Program-made: the position numbers and the translations under genes
Shown: one piece after another, positions 55,762 to 64,000 of the stretch
Layout of the letters: every line of letters begins with the position of its first letter
Position numbering within the stretch: position 1 is the stretch's first letter
The notes under the pieces: model-generated
The model's database searches: none
What the model was told of the DNA's origin: nothing
Seen by the model: the letters and a program-made list of their open reading frames with translations, nothing else
Assembly: GCF_035222275.1 (NCBI RefSeq)
Contig: NW_026946359.1
Span: forward strand, 4,836,001-4,900,000
From: Podospora bellae-mahoneyi
Lineage: Eukaryota; Ascomycota; Sordariomycetes; Sordariales; Podosporaceae
DNA: 64,000 nucleotides
Direction: 5' to 3'

Positions 55762-58700
55762 GATGTCGAAACTGTCAATTCTAGCATCGCGTCAAACGAA
55801 AAACGTCAGTGTTGCTATTCTCTCCGCATGGTGACATCAGTCTTCTTAGTGCAAACAGTTGTGCCTGCGTGGTGCTAAATAAAAGCTGCATCGGCGCCCG
55901 GTACATACCAAGTAGGTTGGAAAAATTAGACCATTGGGAGAGCTAGGGAATGGGCCAAAAATGAAGGGTCCTCCACAGAAACAACAAGTACACAATGAAG
56001 AAAGGGAAAACAGGAAGGGAGCGTAAAAGAGCGTGAAATACGAAGAAGGATGGTGTGGAGGAGTGTCGGTGAATGTTGTGAGTGTGGATTAGAATCCAAA
56101 GCCCCCTTTACTTTTTGAATTGAGTGGACAAGCTCGACGGCGTGACAGGGGTTTCTAGGCGGGGGTGGGAAAGTACGTGGGGCCGTTGATCATACCTCAC
56201 AGGCTTGGCTTTCCACATTTGCAACCAAAGGGAGCTGGCCAACCATGGACTTTTGAGAAATGCAGTTGATGGCGATCGGTGCCAAGAAGATGCTGTGCCC
56301 GCGAGTATTGGGAGAGGATCGCTGGGGATCTGTCACTCGATACTAAATCTGGCCTGTAGGCTGGTTTCAAGATTCCTCATCCGGGCCTCAAGGGCGCACG
56401 GCGGCGGTCCACGGGCGGGAGTGCGAAGCAGGGCAGGCAGAGCGGCGACCGTTGACAGGCGGCCGGGCGCTGGCGGGATATCTGCCCCGAAACCAGTATG
56501 CAGGCTGGACCCTGAAAACCGGCAACGCGAACGGACGACCGAATGAACAAAGCTGATCCGCCTGGTCTCTGCTTGATGTTCGCACGGAGGAAGTGGGATG
56601 AAAAGTTGAACTTGTTCCTTTCCAGGTTGCCTTTCTTAAACCTGGAACAGGCAGGGTGATGACGTGTAGGGTTGCTCTTGTTCTTTGCTTCAACTTGAGA
56701 CACAAACTGGACGACCTTTTTTTGGTATCCCGCGACAGAGACCGCGCCGATGGCGGGTGGTCAGCAAGGCGGTTTGAATGCTTCGGCCACCATGATCAGA
56801 AAACACCCTCTCAAAACCTTTCAGATAGTCGGAGAATCGTGGTCTCTTCCTACGACCGGTCCCCAAATTTCATCAAAGACAACAACTTCGACGAAGCCGG
56901 CCCATCCGGCCCCGCCGGTCAGCCCCAGTTATCTAAAGCGAGTGATGACGAAGTTCAGCAGAGTTGCAGGCCTGCAACATGCACAACTCATGCTGTGACA
57001 CACGGAGCACTGCCGAATTGGAGGTTTGACCCGGACACGGCTTCTGCTCAGATCCTCCCCGGTTTCTGGAAAACTGTTTGACCATCCTCCTCTTGAAGAG
57101 TGATGCTGTTCAGCACCACTTCCTCTGGCTGTCAAGATTCGGCAGGCAGATTGAGCCAAGACTCAACGGTGCCGACCATTTGGGTGCCCATTTCGGTAAT
57201 CTCTTTGATGATCGCACCACGCTTGCGCAATCAACTGTGGGTGGGTCCTCTGAACTTGAAACAAGCGACACTCCAAGACCTGCTGGAGATGGCAGCACGC
57301 CAAGCACTTGCTAAGCCTCTTCCCGAGAGAGCATTATTCTGATGTATTCCACAGCTTCAGCAGTGAACGACAGGTTTACTGTCAGAGACATTTCCATTTC
57401 GAAATCCCAAACGGCCGGTCACCATGGAGTTGGACAAGTTCCTCGTGTCCAACAGTTCCAGGTTTCGGTCTCAAGATAGGGTCAAACTCAGACAAACAGT
57501 TGACCTGCCCGGTGTTTGGCCGACACATGACCTTTCCGCACACATTGGAAACGGCCGGTATTATTTCATCGTTTTCCTACATTGTTGTCTTTTTGGCCAT
57601 ACCCTACACAAGAAGTAACGGAGCACATGGGCAGATGAGTATGTAGAGGGGCGGGCGTTCTTTATTTATCTTGTAGAACGGCGATCACGGGTGCTTGCCG
57701 AGGAGAGCGTGGCATTGCGTGCATGCAAGCAAGGTCCAATATCAAATCTTAGGGTCATGTTTCAAGGAAGCGAGCCACACGACTCATAGGCAGTCTTCCT
57801 ACCGGACCGACTTCTCATCACTGAGTTAACCACGCTGCTTCATGCTCCAGCAACTACAACTCTAGAGATGTTGCGAGGTCGAGAATTAGCAATCCGAGGG
57901 GGGGGGTATACTGTTGGGCATGTGGCTCGTGCTGCCACAGACAACAGCAACCCTTCAACTTTTGTCAAGGTTGGTCATCATTGATGTCAATGGAAGGTAC
58001 ATACTTGCCATCTCAAGGCACTGTGCTAGAGTACGCTTGCCCGGACAGAGGCCTACCTAGTGGAAGGCGATTGGATGGTTGATGTTGCTTCCGTCTCTGT
58101 CATCCTGTAAGGACTCGGAGCTTCAACGGAAGGCACGTGGCCAAGGGACAGATGTCAAAAGCACTTCTCCAGTTGCCGTCATTGGCCTCGGGCTGCTTGA
58201 TGACAGTGCTGTGCTGGCAAAGCGACGGCAGAAGGGACCGTTGACGAGACGCTTTGCAGGCAGCCCGGGTTGTATTGCTTCTTCTTTCTGCGCTGTTTTC
58301 TCTTCTGCTGCTTGCACTCCGAAGCATGTAAACTCAACTTTCTACTGCGTAGTGCCTTCCTCGTTGTATGATTCCGCACGCAGGTATGAGGTGAGTCGAA
58401 GCTGCCCCTTTTCAGTCCTTGAAAATGAACATTACCTGCCTGACAAGTCTTCGCTACTGCTTTGACAGTCCTCGGGTTCCTTCCTCGTCACATCCAGCAT
58501 AGCAATCTGGTGGCAGCAGTTCGCGAAGGAGTGTCACTTGCCAAATGGCCGCACTTCAGTCAATCCAACTTGGCATGGCTGATGTGTCTCTCTATTGACT
58601 TTGCGTGTTTAGAGGTGGTTGGGCAACGAAAGTGCATCTTGTCCCAAGGCGCATGGAGTTGCACTCTGCCCCTGAATGCTATCTTCGACTAGCTGTCAAG

Positions 58701-61700
58701 ACAACCCGACAACTGAAACCCGCATCTGGTTGCCTTAAATTTTGCATCTCTCGGGCAAGAATGAGTGTTGTCGGAGGACACCTTAAACTAATACATGCAT
58801 CAAGCCTGCAGATCCGCCTTGGACTGCAACTTTGTTGGCAGCCTTACCAAGATTGGCCCAAAATAGCACCCTACATATTCCCACGTTTCACGGCTCTCCA
58901 TCTCCTATTCACTACCGGTTTCTCCCTCCACCGAGCCGAACAGCCCCCAGCCTTACAAAACAGCAGGGTTAGATTACCGTGTTCATCATGATTAGAGGAT
59001 GCACACAGCACTTGATGCAGCTTAATTCGTGGCTTGTGCAGCTTTGGGAGCCTCCATTGGCAGTCTTCACTCCCGAGATTACAATTTGAGCTCGTCAGTC
59101 CCCTATCGCATCTTGATACCCGAAAATATCGGGGAGGAAAAGCAATGATACCGGCCCGCCCCGCACGATGCAATGTTCTCCTACCCAAGCTGAAGGCTCT
59201 ACATCACATCACTTACATTAGCGCAACTCACAGTAAGGGCGGAAATACGCAGTATTCTATCCATCTCAACCCAGCCATCACCTTCGCGGGGCGCGCTTAG
59301 AAGTGCCGCTCCGATAAGTCACCGTCAATGCCACCCACGTTGTCTTCTTCTGCCCTCGAGAGACGGAAAGGCGACCACATTCACACCATGCTACCTTCCT
59401 CCACAAGCCGCTATCACATCCTTAGGTAGTTTGATTCATGACTGACCGCCAAAGTGCAATTGGCTGCCTTGTCTCGAAGTTGCTTTTCTAGACGCCCATC
59501 ACTGCCGCCAAGTATGCCTTCTTGCCCGATCGATAGATTGCGGCGAGATGCGCGATAACTGTTACGAAGTCATGGCGGTAACTGACACGGAATCTCTCCC
59601 GAGGCCAACAGGTAAAAGCGGCAAGACCTTTCCGAGGCTTCAACTATTTGGAAACATGGCATCAAGGCGGATACAATAAGATTAGACGAAGGTGCCTTGG
59701 TGACCTAATCTAAAACCTTTGACTGAGCCTGTCGTGCCTCAGGGATATCATCAGGTTCAAGGCGTATAGCAATGATCAACATCCAAACAGGCTCGGCCAG
59801 TTTACTCTGTCTTGGTGAGACCTTCGCCTCCAACAAGGCAATCCGAACCGCCTTCGTCTACTCATTCTATTTGCCTTCCTCCCTTCATCAGCAAGGCAGT
59901 CGCATACCCACTTTACCTAATTAAACACACCAAAACCCGCCCTCAATAACGAATTGCAGCCCGAATGGTCGCCTTCTCCATCCGCAACGGCAACACTAAT
60001 GCCGTGTCCTCGCTCCCATGCACCACACTCTAGCAGTGCAACGCCCGGGAGCTTGTATCCCAGCGGATAGCTACTCGAACTCCCGTGACTGATCGCTGTC
60101 AAAAGTAACCTGGTCCTTGTCCTCTTAGCACCATGTAGTGACACCCTCCAACTTCAAACATTCAATCTTCGACCTTCAAGCCGTCAGGTTTGAACGACTC
60201 GCTTGTTCCATTGGAGCCATGTTACCTGATGGATCACAATCATACTATCCACCAAAATAAATCTCGGTAGTTCAGAACCACCTCAAAACATATGAGCGAT
60301 ATTTCCTCCATCACACGGCCCTTTTGTAGTCGTATAGGTCCCACCCCATAAGGCGTCGAAAGCAACACCGAGGGTGGCAATGAAAGAAAAACGAACAAGG
60401 CCTGAAGTAGCATCACTCAAGATCCCAAAACTCACCTGTCATATCGAATCAAACGGTCATGAGATTCCCTCGCAAGGGAGTTGATGGGCAGTTACCCAAC
60501 GCCAAGCGCGGGAAGGATTCGCATCTTTCCATGGCCCTGGGACACCTAGAACAAATTAGAATTCTGACACAACATGTCAGGAATCGTTGAAGCAGCGATG
60601 GAGGGCAACTAATCTCACAATCGCCTTGTCGACTCCGAGTAAGCAAAACTGACAGATAAGACTAACCGAGAGAAACCGACCAAACCTGACGCAACCCTTT
60701 CCACCTGCAGTGAAGCCCAAGTTGATGCCCGAAATCCCAGGCAGGGGAACAAATGTCCCATTGGACAAAAGTCCAGCTCGGTGGCTCTGTCGTGCTACCG
60801 GCTAGGTGGATTGTCTATCCCGTCCGTAAAGACGGGTGCTGCCTCATGACCATGTCTGTGCTGCCTGAAAGCTGCGATGTCGGGCGGATCCACTCGAGCA
60901 ACAACCCCTGAATCATGACCCCTAGCCCGGCGCCCCTGAACCCCTGAGTCTTCAATGGTTGACCGGGCAGCGGGAGATCCACTCTTGACGACAGCTCTCA
61001 TAGAGAGGCCCCCCAGCGCAACAACACCATGAGAGAGATACCAGATCAAAACCGAACGGGATAAACGATATCATGTGACAGCTGACATGATGACTGTAAC
61101 AGAGCGCACCATGACCTGTAAAAGTCCCAGGCAGAACCGGCACTTGACCGCAACCAACCACCACGGCCATCACCAACCAATATAAAGTCCCCCGGTGAGA
61201 CCCACGCATGCATCGGCAGATAACAAAGATCTTCCCCCAATAACCCTAGGTCCTCAACTGTAACCTCCCGCATGATCATCACCCCAGCTTCATGCCGCTC
61301 TTCCTCCAGATGGACTCCTGCAACCCAGTTAAAAATCTAACCGATGTCTCTTTGCATGAACCATCAGACGACATTGCTTCCTCGGGAATATGCCCAAGTC
61401 TCCTCATAGGCCGATGAAGACGGGAACAGTGATAAAAAGTGCAAAACCCCATATCCTGACTGGTGAATCCAATACCAAGAGACGGGCGACTGCATGCAAT
61501 AGTATTACCACTTGGTTTGGACGCGACCCCAACCTTACGACGACGGTAAATGAAATCTTCATTTTATACACAAGTGATACCTGACTTTGCTCCTCTCCTG
61601 GCCTTCAAATACGAGTAAAGAGAGAATTCTGGTCAACATTGTATAATCCAAACAGCCAAACGACGCGCGTCATCTCCGACAAGAACAATGATCAACACAC

Positions 61701-62074
61701 AAGCCGACTATCCTCCTTCTCTTCACAAACCAACGCCCAGACATCAATAACAACCGACTGCAACAGACGGGAACTCATCCGAAATACGAACAGAAAAGAG
61801 ACAATCGAAAATCAACGCTATAGCCACCGGGCATAAGAACGGGGTATCAAGGATGAAGTCGGAGATACATTGTCCCTTTTGCTTTTGGAGTGGCGAGAAC
61901 CACGGTGGGCAAAACGGGAAAGAAAAACGAGTGAACCAATGAAACCAAAGTATCAAACTACAACAAGTGAAGAAGAAAATAATTTCAGCTAACGTCTGTC
62001 AAATCCCTCTGCGCCCCGATGTCTGGTGGCAAAGTCTATCTTGTCATATGAATGACTTGCTTTGCTGACACTTG
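55762..62074. other. 6.3 kb without a recognisable gene
   Basis: Only short frames without family likeness. An 82-codon frame at 56750 (MAGGQQGGLNASATMIRKHP) and nearby frames to 57650 are not convincing. A run of nine Gs is at 57898-57906. The left end holds the och1 promoter, the right end the 3' side of the gene at 62.1-63.5 kb. No tRNA, rRNA or repeat array was seen. Confidence 0.4.
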
Positions 62075-63504
62075 TCAGTATCTCGAGGAAGCAAATCTTT
62101 GAGAAGGACAATATGGACAATGTTCCCAGTAACCGTGAGCGCATTGGGAATCAACGAATTCCCAGTCTGTGTCTTCGAAACGCGTTGTGCTCTGAGGTTC
62201 AGGGAGGTCGTTTTCGTGAATGCGGGCAGGATATGGGTATGGAAAGTTATGATGCGTGGTCATCCCAGGGGCATAAATCAGCGGTGAAACATCGTCGGGG
62301 CTCTGAGAGAAACGACCTTCCGCTTCTTGAAACGTCGTGTCGGTTCCAAACTTCGCAGCGCCGGGCTCAAAACTTGAGGTATGGTTCACTTCAAATGCAT
62401 CCCCCGTCTGTCTTTGCTTCGAGTCCCCCTTTCTTGTGTGCTCTGCCTCAAACATATCATTTGTTCGGTGTGAATCGATATCCGTTCTCAATTCCTGCGG
62501 AACATGCTGTCTGATGTCAGGCCAAGTGTCAGTATATGTTTGAGTATTTGTTTACATTAAGGAGAGGTCCAAAAAGAATCACTAACGGCGGTGTAGTACT
62601 TGGAAGTGCTTCAAGTGATCCCATCATGTTTGGATCTTCATCAGCCGGTCCATCGCCGGTCATCCAACGAAAGGCATATGGTTGATGATTCATTCCCATG
62701 GACTCATCGGTTTCATGGTAGTTGTTGGGATAGGGAGGTCCGGCAAGCGATAACGGTGGCTGCTGACTGGTGTATGTCGAGTCGACGTATCGGGGCATGA
62801 TGGCATCGTCTGAGTACGCGGTCATACTGGTACGATGTGTCGGCCGGGCAGACATCGCCGCCTCGTCGTCATCGTCCGAATACCACGCATCGGAAAGCGA
62901 GGCATCTGAAGGACGATGATGATCATCGGGAAGACTTGAGTACGTGTATGACATTTCGGACAAAGGTACTCCAGAATCGTCGAAGGTGGCAGGATATGCG
63001 AAAAGTTTGTCATAAATGACGTCTGATGGTCTACATGGTCAGAAGGGATCGGAAAAGGTTGTCCCTTTGGAGCCCCAAATACTCGAGGATCACCACGACA
63101 AGGCGGTGAGAGCTTCAACTTAAAAAGTCTCTGCCCAACACGATCAAGCAACAACATGGCTAGGGCTTACCATGCAAGACTACAAGGTAACCAGGCTGGC
63201 AGGGGTTTCTTTGGTTCAGCCCGCGAAGGATGTTGGTCTCGTCAGCGGAAGAAGCACCGTGCGACATGGTTACTGCCCTAGTATTTGCCATGTGTTTGTC
63301 TGACGGCCTATGAAGCGATAGCAAGGCGGTTCTATCGGCCACGATGGGATCTCGAGGTCGAATTGTTCGTCGAGGCGGTGTTAGGTTAAGGGGAGCCAAG
63401 GGTCCTTGCGACCTGTAGCGGTGGTTCGCAGAGAAGGCATCCGGTATGGCGCCGACGACGGGACAATAGCGACACGAAGCGGGGTAGCATCGTTCGTTGG
63501 GCAT
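62075..63504 (-). CDS. unrecognised three-exon protein with CxxCP at both ends
   Basis: Predicted 401 residues; minus-strand exons 63504-63171, 63022-62587 and 62510-62075, all GT/AG with matching phases (LH-D-VIYDKLFAY and TTPP-QHVPQELR). The ATG at 63504 gives MPNERCYPASCRYCPVVGA; a shorter start at a later ATG is possible. The centre is Ser/Asp/Tyr-rich and disordered (SLSDAWYSDDDDEAAMSARP), and the end reads WEFVDSQCAHGYWEHCPYCP. Both termini carry C-x(4-7)-C-x2-C-P. No known domain, signal peptide or membrane span is seen. The mix of ordered ends and long disorder suggests a regulator, but nothing proves it. I cannot name a family. Confidence 0.7.
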
Positions 63505-64000
63505 TGATTATACTCAAGGCTCTGGAGGGCTCAGATACCGCAGTTCAGGGGCGAGCAAACATGACCAGGAACGTCAGATGACGGTGCGGCATAAAACAGA
63601 AAAACCCGGGGCTTGCGATGAGGTTGCTTTGGCAGAAAGGGACGGACTCGGGCTCACAGACTCCTCCACCCATCAAATAAGGAGGATGCGGGTCATTGAG
63701 GTGCTCTATGGATCTTGCCAGGTCGGAAGGACGTGGGAGTGAATGGTACTGGAACAGGCTGAGGGTGCGGCGGTGTCATGGAACCGGCTCCTGTCACGGT
63801 GTACTACTGGGCGTTCCGATCGAGCGGATGAGTGAACTGGGTCGACGAAATTCTGTAGGCAAATCCAAGCCTCAAGCACTGGCGCTCGATCGCAGGGCAG
63901 ATTCTGTGTCGGATGAGGAAAGCTTCAGTAGAGGCCAAAAGGCATTGGTCACCAAATAAAAAACTTTCATTGGAAGCGGACAACAAGATGGGTTGGTTGG
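63505..64000. other. right edge of the window
   Basis: About 500 bases upstream of the unknown gene; probably its promoter and leader. No gene is seen before the window ends. Confidence 0.45.

Noticed and set aside
56656-57342. Several 80-140-codon plus-strand frames
   Set aside because: They overlap each other, change frame without introns and show no conserved motif.

Overview
The window reads as nuclear DNA of a filamentous ascomycete. Genes are compact and on both strands, cut by short introns (about 50-80 bases, GT...AG, usually with a CTAAC/CTAAT-like branch site), with CT-rich leaders and UTR-sized gaps. The gene set fits a Sordariomycete, perhaps Sordariales: a fused arginine-pathway gene of the arg-6 type, Mrs6, Rec8, Och1, a yeast-like anchored Tcd protein and an S. 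pombe-like U2 snRNA. The order assignment is inference. I saw no transposon, virus copy, CRISPR array, rRNA or convincing tRNA.

Left part (1-29 kb), dense and mostly conserved: the 3' end of an unknown gene, a membrane-anchored alpha/beta hydrolase, exosome subunit Rrp43, Rab escort protein Mrs6, meiotic cohesin Rec8 (convergent with Mrs6), a single-pass membrane protein with a lectin-like ectodomain, an orphan coiled-coil protein, an Arb2-domain protein, the U2 spliceosomal RNA divergent from mitoribosomal protein Mrp2, lipoyl synthase, a synaptobrevin, bifunctional acetylglutamate kinase/acetylglutamyl-phosphate reductase, and quinolinate phosphoribosyltransferase.

Middle part (29-43.7 kb), gene-poor: a gene at 30.2-31.6 kb whose frames need either an unusual intron or decay, about 5.5 kb without a clear gene, a weak small gene at 37.2 kb, an unrecognised multi-exon gene at 39.4-41.2 kb, and a bZIP-like gene with a degenerate basic region at 41.7-42.6 kb. 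These look fast-evolving or lineage-specific.

Right part (43.7-55.8 kb), dense again: RNA 3'-phosphate cyclase convergent with a TcdA/ThiF-type tRNA t6A dehydratase, a short-chain dehydrogenase, a secreted glycine/lysine-repeat protein with six cysteines, an acyl-CoA synthetase-like enzyme, a gamma-glutamylcyclotransferase-like protein, and an Och1-type mannosyltransferase. After about 6.3 kb without a recognisable gene comes one unrecognised three-exon gene (62.1-63.5 kb).

The genes do not form one pathway; they are a typical mix of housekeeping functions (RNA processing, vesicle traffic, mitochondrial cofactor and amino-acid synthesis, glycosylation). Several concern mitochondria (mrp2, lipoyl synthase, arg-6, probably Tcd and the acyl-CoA synthetase). 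The points most worth following are the duplicated element in the U2/mrp2 promoter, the orphan genes, the degenerate bZIP, the secreted six-cysteine protein, and three stop-free introns whose lengths are multiples of three. I did not find a clearly new multi-gene system.
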